Source: Pseudomonadota bacterium
GTDB lineage: Bacteria > Pseudomonadota > Alphaproteobacteria > Caulobacterales > Caulobacteraceae
Assembly (NCBI GenBank): GCA_023424215.1
Contig: JAFAEC010000076.1
Coordinates: forward strand, 1-26,910
DNA: 26,910 nt
Direction of reading: 5' to 3'
Part shown: positions 16,357-25,072 of the stretch, piece after piece
Numbering within the stretch: position 1 is the first letter of the stretch
Layout: each line of letters starts with the position of its first letter
Translations under genes and position numbers: made by a program
The notes under the pieces: model-generated
What the model saw: the letters and a program-made list of their open reading frames with translations, nothing else
The model's database searches: none
Told to the model about the DNA's origin: nothing

Positions 16357-16488
16357 ATGGAAGAGATGTACCGCACGCATAAGGAACCTGCATGGGGTTG
16401 GGCTTCGGTCCTCAGCGACTGGCGCCACAGCCGCACCCGTCGCCGGCTGCGCGGCCCCGCGCCCGTCCTCAAGCCCGAGGCCCGCTGA
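16357..16488 (+). CDS. 43-residue basic mini-protein, unknown function
   Basis: A short frame beginning MEEMYRTHKEPAWGWASVLS and ending in a basic Arg/Pro-rich tail (PVLKPEAR). It is rich in Trp and Arg, with the block DWRHSRTRRRLRG. This faintly recalls the DWRxRRxTRREL part of DUF1127 mini-proteins of Alphaproteobacteria, but the usual C-terminal DIGL-like segment is absent, so I do not assign it. Support comes from the excellent ribosome binding site and the position divergent from a LysR gene. It is followed by 120 gene-free bases holding only a hairpin. It is too short for coding statistics; conservation in relatives would settle it. Confidence 0.55.
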   Translation: MEEMYRTHKEPAWGWASVLSDWRHSRTRRRLRGPAPVLKPEAR

Positions 16489-16563
16489 CCCCATTCCTGA
16501 TCCGGTCCGCCGCAGGCGAATTCCCTTCCCCCGCGCGCGACCGTCGGCCCTTCATGGGTCGTG

Positions 16564-16599
16564 GCCCGGCTCCGGAGTCTCCTGCTCCCGGGGCCGGGC
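16564..16599. terminator. GC-rich hairpin between convergent 3' ends
   Basis: An imperfect inverted repeat pairs GCCCGGC-t-CCGGAG with CTCCCGG-g-GCCGGGC around a 7-base loop. It sits between the mini-protein stop and the end of the minus-strand flavoprotein gene. There is no T run on either side, so termination is possible but unproven. Confidence 0.35.
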
Positions 16600-16608
16600 T
16601 GAGCCGGT

Positions 16609-17535
16609 TCAGCGGGCCATGAGCCCGTCCGCTTCCCGAAGGTCGTTGTGGATCGCTGTCGCCCCGATGGCCGCCTCGGCCGCGGCCACCGCGATCTGGT
16701 TCAGGCCGCGCACGACATCGCCGGCGGCGTACAGACCCGGAACGCTGGTGCGCTGGCGCCCATCGACGACCAGTCGGCCGTCGTCCCCGGTTGCGGCGCC
16801 GACCGCCTGCGCCAGCCCGGCGTTCGGCGAGGTGCCCAGCGCCGAGTAGACGATGTCGAAGGCGCGGAAGGCTCCGCCCCAGCTCAGCGCCGTCACGCGA
16901 TCTCCGTCGAGGCGCACATTGTCGATCGGCGCACGGATCAGCTCGATGCCGAGGCGCTCCAGTTCGCCGTCGGGCCCCAGGGCGTCGGACGCTCCGACGT
17001 GGATCAGCGTCACCCGGTCGGAGTAGGTGCGCAGGAAGGCCGCCTCGCGCACGCCCTTGGCGTCGCGGCCGATCACCGCCACGGCCTTGCCCGTCGCTTC
17101 GTAGCCGTCGCAGATCGGGCAGATACGCACCAGGGCCCGTTCTATGGCCCGCTCCACTCCCGGCAGGTCGGGATGATGGTCGACGACGCCGGTGGCGAGG
17201 AGCACCGCCCGCGTCCGCACCTCCCGGCCGTTCAGCCGGGCCGTGAAGCCTTCGTCATCGCGGGACAGCCCGCCGACCGCCCCGGGCTCGATGACCGCGC
17301 CGTACTCCTGCGCCTGCTCCGTCATGCGGCGCAGGATGGCGTCGCCGGTGATGCCCTGCGGAAAGCCGGGCATGTTGTGGCTGACCGGAATCCAGCAGGC
17401 TCGGGGGGAGCCGCCGTCGGCGACCAGGACGCGCCGTCTGAAGCGGGCGAGGTAGGTGGCGGCGGTCAGGCCCGCGGGGCCAGCCCCGATGACCAGGATT
17501 TCGGGCGCGTCAGTGTCGGGAGGGGAGCCGGGCAT
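16609..17535 (-). CDS. Thioredoxin-reductase-like FAD-dependent disulfide oxidoreductase
   Basis: A 308-residue flavoprotein of the low-molecular-weight thioredoxin reductase class. The FAD dinucleotide motif is VIGAGPAGLTAATYLARF (residues 15-32). The redox pair is in CPICDGYE (Cys139, Cys142), corresponding to CATCDG of E. coli TrxB. The C-terminal FAD motif is GLYAAGDVVRGLNQI. The middle domain is unusual: where TrxB has a GGGxSAxEEA-like NADPH motif this has VIGRDAKGVREA, and where TrxB has HRRDxFR this has HVGASDA. The electron donor may therefore not be NADPH. It is divergent from icd, with 128 bases between them. No thioredoxin gene is adjacent, so the partner is unknown. Confidence 0.87.
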   Translation of the reverse strand: MPGSPPDTDAPEILVIGAGPAGLTAATYLARFRRRVLVADGGSPRACWIPVSHNMPGFPQGITGDAILRRMTEQAQEYGAVIEPGAVGGLSRDDEGFTARLNGREVRTRAVLLATGVVDHHPDLPGVERAIERALVRICPICDGYEATGKAVAVIGRDAKGVREAAFLRTYSDRVTLIHVGASDALGPDGELERLGIELIRAPIDNVRLDGDRVTALSWGGAFRAFDIVYSALGTSPNAGLAQAVGAATGDDGRLVVDGRQRTSVPGLYAAGDVVRGLNQIAVAAAEAAIGATAIHNDLREADGLMAR

Positions 17536-17663
17536 CGCCCCTCAACGCGCCGGGCGCGGAAAGGCTCGGGCGGCCAGCCGTCGCCGCGGGGTTTGCGCGT
17601 CCGGCGACGGGGGCTATACCGCCGCGACCATTCCCCATCCCCAGTCAGAGGCGCGAAACCCGC

Positions 17664-18878
17664 ATGGCCAAGATCAAGGTCGCCAATCCCATCGTGGACA
17701 TCGACGGCGACGAGATGACCCGGATCATCTGGCAGATGATCAAGGACAAGCTGGTCTTCCCCTACCTCGACCTCGAGCTCGACTACTACGACCTCGGCAT
17801 GGAGAATCGAGACGCCACCGACGACCAGGTGACGATCGATGCGGCCGAGGCGATCAAGCGTCACGGCGTCGGCGTGAAGTGCGCCACCATCACCCCGGAC
17901 GAGGCGCGGGTGAAGGAGTTCAATCTCAAGAAGATGTGGAAGTCGCCCAACGGCACCATCCGCAACATTCTCGGCGGCGTGGTCTTCCGCGAGCCGATCA
18001 TCTGCTCGAACGTGCCGCGTCTGGTGCCGGGCTGGACCCAGCCGATCGTCGTCGGCCGCCACGCCTTCGGCGACCAGTACAAGGCCACCGACTTCCTGAT
18101 GCCGGGCGCCGGCACCCTGTCGATCAAGTTCGTCGGCGACGACGGCCAGGTGATCGAGCACGAGGTCTACAAGTCGCCGGGCGCCGGCGTGGCCATGGGC
18201 ATGTACAACCTCGACGCCTCGATCATCGAGTTCGCCCGCGCCAGCTTCGCCTACGGCCTGAACCGCAACTACCCGGTCTACCTGTCGACCAAGAACACCA
18301 TCCTCAAGGCCTACGACGGCCGCTTCAAGGACCTGTTCCAGCAGGTCTTCGACGAGGAATTCGCCGAGGAGTTCAAGGCCCGCGGCCTGACCTACGAGCA
18401 CCGCCTGATCGACGACATGGTGGCCGCGGCCATCAAGTGGTCGGGCGGCTTCGTCTGGGCGTGCAAGAACTATGACGGCGACGTGCAGTCGGACGTCGTG
18501 GCCCAGGGCTTCGGCTCGCTGGGCCTGATGACCTCGGTGCTGATGACCCCGGACGGCAAGGTGCTGGAATCGGAAGCCGCCCACGGCACCGTCACGCGCC
18601 ACTATCGCCAGCATCAGAAGGGCGAGGCGACCTCGACCAACTCGATCGCCTCGATCTACGCCTGGACCCGCGGCTTCAAGCACCGGGGCAAGCTGGACGG
18701 CAACCAGGCCCTGATCGACTTCGCCGAGACCCTGGAGAAGGTCGTGGTCGACACCGTCGAGAGCGGGTTCATGACCAAGGACCTGGCGCTTCTGGTCGGC
18801 GACCAGCAGGGCTGGCTGACCACCGAGGGCTTCCTCGACAAGGTCGCCGAGAACCTGAACAAGGCCATGGCCGCCTGA
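17664..18878 (+). CDS. icd: NADP-dependent isocitrate dehydrogenase
   Basis: A 404-residue TCA-cycle enzyme converting isocitrate and NADP to 2-oxoglutarate, CO2 and NADPH. The sequence is of the homodimeric eukaryotic-like type found in many Alphaproteobacteria rather than the E. coli type. It begins MAKIKVANPIVDIDGDEMTR and contains KSPNGTIRNILGG (substrate loop with Ser and Arg), VVGRHAFGDQY, the metal-binding stretch around LIDDMVAAAIKWSGGFVWAC, and the NADP motif HGTVTRHYRQHQ. The length and all blocks are complete. An AGAGGCG sequence about 10 bases before the ATG can act as ribosome binding site. A strong terminator follows 66 bases after the stop, so the gene is probably monocistronic. 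Confidence 0.97.
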   Translation: MAKIKVANPIVDIDGDEMTRIIWQMIKDKLVFPYLDLELDYYDLGMENRDATDDQVTIDAAEAIKRHGVGVKCATITPDEARVKEFNLKKMWKSPNGTIRNILGGVVFREPIICSNVPRLVPGWTQPIVVGRHAFGDQYKATDFLMPGAGTLSIKFVGDDGQVIEHEVYKSPGAGVAMGMYNLDASIIEFARASFAYGLNRNYPVYLSTKNTILKAYDGRFKDLFQQVFDEEFAEEFKARGLTYEHRLIDDMVAAAIKWSGGFVWACKNYDGDVQSDVVAQGFGSLGLMTSVLMTPDGKVLESEAAHGTVTRHYRQHQKGEATSTNSIASIYAWTRGFKHRGKLDGNQALIDFAETLEKVVVDTVESGFMTKDLALLVGDQQGWLTTEGFLDKVAENLNKAMAA

Positions 18879-18943
18879 TCGGGCGCCAAGCTCGCCGCGC
18901 GGCGGCTCGCTGCTTGAGCGCCGCGTGATCCGCATCTTCCAGA

Positions 18944-18977
18944 CCCGCCGGACTCGCGTCCGGCGGGCCTTTTCTTT
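18944..18977 (+). terminator. Rho-independent terminator of icd
   Basis: A perfect 10-bp stem, CCCGCCGGAC (18944-18953) and GTCCGGCGGG (18958-18967), encloses a TCGC tetraloop. It is followed after two C by TTTTCTTT (18970-18977). This is the clearest plus-strand terminator in the window and ends icd transcription before the DUF2939 genes. Confidence 0.9.
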
Positions 18978-19027
18978 GAGCCGAAGCCGCCCTCGTGCAT
19001 TGATGGAGCGGTGTTCGGGAGACGCGC

Positions 19028-19621
19028 GTGAAGATCATCGGCAATCTGCTGCTGCTGGCCGCGATCGTGGCCGTGATCAGCTTCTTCGCCGCCCCGGCGG
19101 TGGCCTTCTTCGCCATCCGCTCCGCAGCCGACGCCAACGATGCGGCGGCGCTGGCCCGGCTGATCGACTATCCGGCGGTGCGCCAGTCGCTGCGGCCGCA
19201 GCTCGCGGGCAACCCCGCCGCCCAGGCGCCCGCGCCGTCCTTCCTCGAGGATCCCATCGGCGCAGTGCGCCGCCAGTTCGAGGCCCCGCCGGTCCCGGCC
19301 GAGGACGTCGACGCCTATCTGACTCCGGCCGCGCTCGCCGCCCTGACCCGGGGCGAGGGGCGCTTCTCTCGCCAGCGGACCACGACGGCGTCCGCCTCGC
19401 ACAGCGCAGATGCGATGCCGGCGCCCGTCTACTGGGGCGTCGACCGCGCCCGGCTGGGCGTGACCGACGAGGGCGGGTCGCGGACCATCTTCACCTTCGA
19501 GCGGCGCGGCCCGTTCGAATGGCGGCTGGCTCACATCGGGCTGCCTGACGGCGCGGCTCCCGCGGGCGGTGCTCCGTCGCCGTCGGCGGCGCCGACCTCA
19601 ACGGCGCGCAAGGCGGGCTGA
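19028..19621 (+). CDS. DUF2939 family envelope protein (copy 1)
   Basis: A 197-residue protein starting with GTG, with GGGAG (19017-19021) 6 bases upstream. The N-terminal hydrophobic segment (KIIGNLLLLAAIVAVISFFA) is a signal anchor or signal peptide. The DUF2939 signature follows: AFFAIRSAADANDAAALARL, then IDYPAVRQSLRPQL. The middle is Pro/Ala-rich, with AYLTPAALAALTRGEG. The end is WGVDRARLGV and IFTFERRGPFEWRLAHIGLP, then a Ser/Pro/Ala-rich disordered tail. The function of the family is not established. A paralogue lies 80 bases downstream, and the pair probably form one transcription unit starting after the icd terminator. Confidence 0.82.
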   Translation: MKIIGNLLLLAAIVAVISFFAAPAVAFFAIRSAADANDAAALARLIDYPAVRQSLRPQLAGNPAAQAPAPSFLEDPIGAVRRQFEAPPVPAEDVDAYLTPAALAALTRGEGRFSRQRTTTASASHSADAMPAPVYWGVDRARLGVTDEGGSRTIFTFERRGPFEWRLAHIGLPDGAAPAGGAPSPSAAPTSTARKAG

Positions 19622-19701
19622 GCGCCCCCAACCTCTGGCGGCGACCTTCGACTCGGGGCAACCGTGGCCGTGGGGAGGCGTTACGACGCCGGAGGGTCTG
19701 T

Positions 19702-20250
19702 ATGAAGAAGTTGCTGATCGGGCTCGCGCTGGCGGCCATCGTCGCGCTGGTGGTCGCCTGGGCCGCCGCGCCGGTGCTGGCGGGCCAGGGGCTGATCCGC
19801 GCCGCCAAGGCCGGGGACGCCCGCAAGCTCGAGTCGCTGGTCGACTTCCCCGCCCTGCGCCAGAGCCTGAAGGAGGAGCTCAACGCCGAGCTCGTGGCCC
19901 GGATGCGGCGGGATCCCGATATCGCCGACAGCGATCTGGGCGGTCTGGGCCTGATGCTGGCTCCGATGCTCCTGTCGGGGGCCGTGGACACCCTGGTGAC
20001 GCCGGAGATGGTGTCCGAGATGGTCGTCACCGCCGAGGCGCCGGACCCGACCCAGCCGCCGGAACGGGAGCCGGGCGATACGCGCGACGGCGACGACATC
20101 CACCAGTCGTGGGGCTACCGCGACCTGAACCACTTCGCCGTCACGCTGACGGATCGTGACCGGCCCGAACAGCAGCTGGCCCTGATCCTAGAACGCCGCG
20201 GCCTGTTCACATGGAAGCTGGCCGCGGTCGATATCGAGAGCGGCGCCTAG
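19702..20250 (+). CDS. DUF2939 family envelope protein (copy 2)
   Basis: A 182-residue paralogue of the preceding protein. It begins MKKLLIGLALAAIVALVVAW (signal or anchor) and has APVLAGQGLIRAAKAGDARK and VDFPALRQSLKEELNAEL, the DUF2939 signature. A conserved C-terminal block reads WGYRDLNHFAVTLTD and LILERRGLFTWKLAAVDIE, aligning with the FERRGPFEWRLAHI block of copy 1. A GGAGGG ribosome binding site lies 4 bases before the ATG. The stop overlaps the convergent alaS stop by four bases. Role unknown; the matching architecture of the copies suggests the same compartment. Confidence 0.85.
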   Translation: MKKLLIGLALAAIVALVVAWAAAPVLAGQGLIRAAKAGDARKLESLVDFPALRQSLKEELNAELVARMRRDPDIADSDLGGLGLMLAPMLLSGAVDTLVTPEMVSEMVVTAEAPDPTQPPEREPGDTRDGDDIHQSWGYRDLNHFAVTLTDRDRPEQQLALILERRGLFTWKLAAVDIESGA

Positions 20251-22907
20251 CCGGCCAGCGCGGCCCGCACCGCCGCCAGCCCCGCCTCGGCCTTGGAGCC
20301 GTCGGGAGCGCCGCCCTGGGCGAAGTCGGGTTTGCCGCCGGCGCCCTGGCCGCCCATGGCCAGCACCGCCGCCTTGGCCAGATCGGCGGCGTTGACCTTG
20401 CCGGCCATGTCCGAGGTGGCGGCGACGGTGACCGCGGCCTTGCCGTCGGCGACGCCGATCAGGGCGACCACGCCGGAGCCGACCTGCTTGCGGAAGTCCT
20501 CGGCCACCCCGCGCAGCTCCTTGCCGCCGACGCCGTCCAGCACGCGGGCGATCAGCTTGACGCCGCCGATCTCCTCGGGCGCCGCGGAGCCTCCGGCCCC
20601 GCCGCCGAGGGCCAGCTGCTTCTTCAGCTCGGCGACTTGCTTCTCCAGCGTCCTGACCGAGCCGGTCAGGGCCTCGACGCGGGCCGGAACGTCGCCGGGC
20701 TGGACCTTGAAGCCCTGGGCCAAGCGGCGGGCGACGTTGGCCTGGGCCAGCAGGTGCTGGCGGGCGGCCTCGCCGGTCAGGGCCTCGATGCGGCGCACGC
20801 CGGCGGCGATACCGGTCTCCGAGACGATCCTGAACAGGGCGATGTCGCCGGTGCGCGACACGTGGGTGCCGCCGCATAGTTCGACCGAATAGTCGCCCTC
20901 GCCGGCGAGCGCCTTGCCGAGGGTGAGCACGCGCACCTCGTCGCCGTACTTCTCGCCGAACAGGGCCATGGCCCCGGCCTCGATGGCTTCCTGCGGGGCC
21001 ATCAGCCTGGTCTCGGCGGCCAGGTTCTGGCGGACGACGGCGTTCACCTCGTCCTCGATGGCGGCGATCTCGTCGTCGGTCAGCGGGGCGTTGTGGCTGA
21101 AGTCGAAGCGGATGCGCTCGGCGTCGACCATCTGGCCCTTCTGGGCGACGTGGGCGCCCAGCACATTGCGCAGGGCTGCGTGCAGAAGGTGGGTGGCCGA
21201 GTGGTTGGCGCGGGTGGTCAGGCGCGCCTGCGGGTCGACGTGCAGGGCGACGCGGGCGCCGATCTCGAGCACGCCCGAGGTCACCTCGAGCCGGTGGGCG
21301 AACAGGTCGCCGCCGTGCTTCTGGACGTCGAGGATGGTCGCGGTCCCGGTCTGGCCCGAGGCGTCGGTCCATTCGATCTCGCCGCGATCGCCGGCCTGGC
21401 CGCCGCCTTCGCCGTAGAAGGGGGTGCGGTCGAAGACGACCTCTGCGGTGTGGCCGCTCTCGACCCGGTCGACGGCGTGACCCTCGTGGACCATGGCGAG
21501 CACCTCGCCGGTGTCGTCCACGGCCTCGTAGCCGCTGAACACCGTCGGGCCGAGGCGGTCGCGCAGCGCCAGCCACTCGCCGACGTTGGCGCTCTGGCCC
21601 GAGCCCTTCCAGTTGGCCTTGCCGCGCTCGCGCTGCTCGGCCATGGCCGCCTCGAAGCCGTCCACGTCGACGGTGAAGCCGCGGCGGCGGGCCTCGTCCT
21701 GGGTCAGGTCAAGCGGGAAGCCGTAGGTGTCGTAGAGGGTGAAGGCGGTCTGGCCGGCGATGATCCCGCCCTGCGGCAGCTCGCGGGTGGCGTCCTCCAG
21801 CAGGCCCATGCCGCGGCCCAGCGTGGTGCGGAAGCGGAGCTCCTCCTGCTTCAGCGTGTCCTCGATAAAGGCCTGGGCGCGCTTCAGCTCGGGATAGGCC
21901 TCGCCCATCTCCGTCACCAGCGCGGGGACCAGCCGGTGCATAAGCGGATCGGAGGCGCCCAGCAGGTGAGCGTGGCGCATGGCGCGGCGCATGATCCGAC
22001 GCAGGACGTAGCCGCGGCCCTCGTTGGAGGGGGTGACGCCGTCGGCGATGAGGAAAGACGAGCTGCGCAGGTGGTCGGCGATGACCCGGTGGCTGGGCGC
22101 GCGGTCGCCCTCGGCCTTCGTGGAGGTGGCGTCCTCCGAGGCCGCGATCAGGGCCTTGAACAGGTCGACGTCATAGTTGGAGTGGACGCCCTGCAGCACC
22201 GCGGCGATGCGCTCCAGCCCCATGCCGGTGTCGACCGAGGGCTTGGGAAGGGAACGGACGATCTCGTCGTTCTCCTTCTCGAACTGCATGAAGACGTTGT
22301 TCCAGATCTCCACGAAGCGGTCGCCGTCCTCGTTCGGCGAGCCCGGAGGGCCGCCGGGGATGTGCTCGCCGTGGTCCCAGAAGATCTCGGTGCAGGGGCC
22401 GCACGGGCCGGAATCCCCCATGGCCCAGAAGTTGTCGCTGCCGGCGATGCGGACGATCTTGTGGTCGGCGAAGCCGGTGATCTTCTTCCAGATGTCGAAG
22501 GCCTCGTCGTCGTCGATGTAGACGGTGACCATCAGTCGGTCGGGATCGAGGCCGAACTCCTTGGTGACCAGGGTCCAGGCGCGCTCGATGGCGTGTTCCT
22601 TGAAGTAGTCGCCGAAGGAGAAATTCCCCAGCATCTCGAAGAAGGTGTGGTGGCGCGCGGTGTAGCCGACGTTGTCGAGGTCGTTGTGCTTGCCGCCGGC
22701 GCGGACGCATTTCTGCGAACTGGTGGCGCGGCGGTACGGCGGGGTGGCGGCGCCGGTGAAGTAGTCCTTGAACGGCACCATGCCCGCGTTGACAAACAGC
22801 AGGGTCGGGTCGTTCTGCGGGACCAGCGGGGCGGACTGCACCTTCTCGTGGCCGTCGGCGGCGAAGAAGTCGAGGAAGGTGGAGCGGATCTGGTTCAGGC
22901 TGGCCAT
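20247..22907 (-). CDS. alaS: Alanyl-tRNA synthetase
   Basis: A complete 886-residue class II synthetase that charges tRNA-Ala. The catalytic domain begins MASLNQIRSTFLDFFAADGH and contains HHTFFEMLGNFSFGDYF (motif 2 region) and GMGLERIAAVLQG (motif 3). The editing domain has the zinc-type ligands His569 and His573 (HSATH) and Cys678 and His682 (CGGTH), used to clear Ser- and Gly-tRNA-Ala. The C-terminal DHHA1-like domain ends in an Ala/Gly-rich segment. There is no strong Shine-Dalgarno before the ATG, but an inverted repeat (22918-22942) lies immediately upstream. The upstream gene on the same strand ends 79 bases away. Confidence 0.98.
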   Translation of the reverse strand: MASLNQIRSTFLDFFAADGHEKVQSAPLVPQNDPTLLFVNAGMVPFKDYFTGAATPPYRRATSSQKCVRAGGKHNDLDNVGYTARHHTFFEMLGNFSFGDYFKEHAIERAWTLVTKEFGLDPDRLMVTVYIDDDEAFDIWKKITGFADHKIVRIAGSDNFWAMGDSGPCGPCTEIFWDHGEHIPGGPPGSPNEDGDRFVEIWNNVFMQFEKENDEIVRSLPKPSVDTGMGLERIAAVLQGVHSNYDVDLFKALIAASEDATSTKAEGDRAPSHRVIADHLRSSSFLIADGVTPSNEGRGYVLRRIMRRAMRHAHLLGASDPLMHRLVPALVTEMGEAYPELKRAQAFIEDTLKQEELRFRTTLGRGMGLLEDATRELPQGGIIAGQTAFTLYDTYGFPLDLTQDEARRRGFTVDVDGFEAAMAEQRERGKANWKGSGQSANVGEWLALRDRLGPTVFSGYEAVDDTGEVLAMVHEGHAVDRVESGHTAEVVFDRTPFYGEGGGQAGDRGEIEWTDASGQTGTATILDVQKHGGDLFAHRLEVTSGVLEIGARVALHVDPQARLTTRANHSATHLLHAALRNVLGAHVAQKGQMVDAERIRFDFSHNAPLTDDEIAAIEDEVNAVVRQNLAAETRLMAPQEAIEAGAMALFGEKYGDEVRVLTLGKALAGEGDYSVELCGGTHVSRTGDIALFRIVSETGIAAGVRRIEALTGEAARQHLLAQANVARRLAQGFKVQPGDVPARVEALTGSVRTLEKQVAELKKQLALGGGAGGSAAPEEIGGVKLIARVLDGVGGKELRGVAEDFRKQVGSGVVALIGVADGKAAVTVAATSDMAGKVNAADLAKAAVLAMGGQGAGGKPDFAQGGAPDGSKAEAGLAAVRAALAG

Positions 22908-22917
22908 GGTTCGTCGC

Positions 22918-22960
22918 GGACGCTTCAGGGGAGGCTGCGTCCATATAGGGGTTTCGCCCC
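22918..22960 (-). promoter_or_regulatory. alaS leader with two short inverted repeats
   Basis: The 79-base gap before alaS holds GGACGC-N13-GCGTCC (22918-22942) next to the start codon and GGGG-N5-CCCC (22948-22960) further upstream. On the minus strand the second repeat runs into CCCCTATATG, a plausible -10 region. A terminator for the upstream gene, a promoter and an autoregulatory site are all possible; nothing here decides between them. Confidence 0.3.
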
Positions 22961-22986
22961 GAACGCATCACCCCTGCGGCCCGGCC

Positions 22987-23448
22987 TCAGCGTCGGGGCG
23001 CGAGGCGGGCGGCGGTGAAGGCCAGGGCGAGGCCGAACAGGGCGTGGGCGAGGAGACCGAGGCCGATCATTTCCGGCGCGGGGTCGGGCCGTTCGGGCGC
23101 CAGCGAGAGAGGCACGACCACGGCGTTCATCACCCCGTAGACGAACAGGCCGAAGGCGAGGCCGGGCAGCACGGGGCGGCGCAGCAGCACCGGCGCCGGG
23201 CCGGCCGCCGCCAGATACAGACCGGCGAAGCCGATGGAGATCAGGAGGTGGGCGGCGAGGCCAATCCCGGCGCTGATCACGCCGCCGTCGAAGGCGGCCG
23301 GTCCCTGCAGGCCCGCGGCGACCGACTGGAGAATCTGCACCGGGGTGGCCGGGCGGTAGATGACGAAGGCGGCGAGGATGTCGGCTGCGCCGGCGGCGAG
23401 GCCGGCGAACAGGATGGCGCGGGCGGTGGAGGCGGAGCGGCGGGCCAT
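22987..23448 (-). CDS. Conserved hypothetical four-helix membrane protein
   Basis: A 153-residue integral membrane protein with four predicted helices: ILFAGLAAGAADILAAFVIY (about 12-31), ISAGIGLAAHLLISIGFAGL (about 58-77), a third around VLPGLAFGLFVYGVMNAVVV, and a fourth around MIGLGLLAHALFGLALAF. The sequence PVQILQSVAAGLQGPAAFDGG between helices 1 and 2 is a pattern I associate with small uncharacterised membrane proteins, but no function is assigned. The basic N-terminus (MARRSAST) faces the cytoplasm. GGGAG lies 7 bases before the ATG. It lies between the 65-residue protein gene and alaS on the same strand, 56 bases after the former. Confidence 0.8.
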   Translation of the reverse strand: MARRSASTARAILFAGLAAGAADILAAFVIYRPATPVQILQSVAAGLQGPAAFDGGVISAGIGLAAHLLISIGFAGLYLAAAGPAPVLLRRPVLPGLAFGLFVYGVMNAVVVPLSLAPERPDPAPEMIGLGLLAHALFGLALAFTAARLAPRR

Positions 23449-23504
23449 GGCGGTCTCCCTGACGGGCGGAGGCTAACCCGCCGGCGCCGCGGCCGCCATA
23501 TGGT

Positions 23505-23702
23505 TCAGCTTGAGGTCTGGTCCGGTCCGTCCGCCGCGACCTCGTCGTCGAGAAGGTCGGCGAGGGCGTCGATGATGGCGTCGAGCTGCTCGGGGGAGGC
23601 CTCAACGGCGATGGAGGCGCCGCGGTCGCCCTCGATCTCGATCAGATAGCCGTCGGGGGTCTCCGACAGGGTGAACTGGCTGAGGGACTGCACGTCGGCC
23701 AT
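23505..23702 (-). CDS. Small acidic protein, unknown function (65 residues)
   Basis: A short acidic protein reading MADVQSLSQFTLSETPDGYL and continuing with IEIEGDRGASIAVEASPEQL, then an acidic helix (DAIIDALADLLDDEVA). It looks like a small beta-hairpin plus helix fold with no membrane segment. A GGAG ribosome binding site lies about 8 bases before the ATG. It is downstream of recA on the same strand but beyond the recA terminator, so it probably has its own start signal in the roughly 60 bases between. I do not recognise a family. Confidence 0.7.
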   Translation of the reverse strand: MADVQSLSQFTLSETPDGYLIEIEGDRGASIAVEASPEQLDAIIDALADLLDDEVAADGPDQTSS

Positions 23703-23763
23703 GGCGGATCTCCGGCTTGATCACGCTGGCAGCCCGCGAGCCTGACTTTGGTTCGCGCCGCGG

Positions 23764-23796
23764 AAAAAGGCCGCCCGACGGGTGGGTCGGGCGGCC
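23764..23796 (-). terminator. Rho-independent terminator of recA
   Basis: An 11-bp perfect stem, GGCCGCCCGAC (23769-23779) and GTCGGGCGGCC (23786-23796), has a 6-base loop. On the minus strand it is followed by TTTTT (23768-23764). It lies about 115 bases after the recA stop and insulates recA from the downstream small genes. Confidence 0.9.
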
Positions 23797-23831
23797 GCTC
23801 CGTCCGGCCCGGCCCGGCGGGGTCGGATGGC

Positions 23832-23891
23832 GGGTCGGCGGACCCGGCCGGAGAAGTGCACGGTGATTTTTCGAGTGCACATCGTGCACTT
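23832..23891 (-). repeat. GTGCAC repeats and hairpins in the recA 3' untranslated region
   Basis: Three copies of the palindrome GTGCAC lie within 34 bases (23856-23861, 23875-23880, 23884-23889). They can form a tight hairpin (AGTGCAC-ATC-GTGCACT) or a larger one pairing AAGTGCAC (23854) with GTGCACTT (23884). A separate stem CGGGTC-N4-GACCCG lies at 23831-23846. A fourth GTGCAC, followed by the same GGT, is in the recA promoter region (25078-25083). Function unknown. Confidence 0.5.
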
Positions 23892-23911
23892 TTCGTCAGA
23901 TCGACCTGACG

Positions 23912-24991
<1,080 letters not shown>

Positions 24992-25072
24992 CGCCTTCGT
25001 CTCCCTTGCCATGATTCCCATCTGGTTTCGGGAGAGACCCGCCACGGACCCGCCCCCTGTTTCGTGAGCCGG

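Noticed and set aside
21093..23018. A 641-codon plus-strand frame opposite alaS
   Set aside because: Antisense to a complete alanyl-tRNA synthetase with all motifs present.
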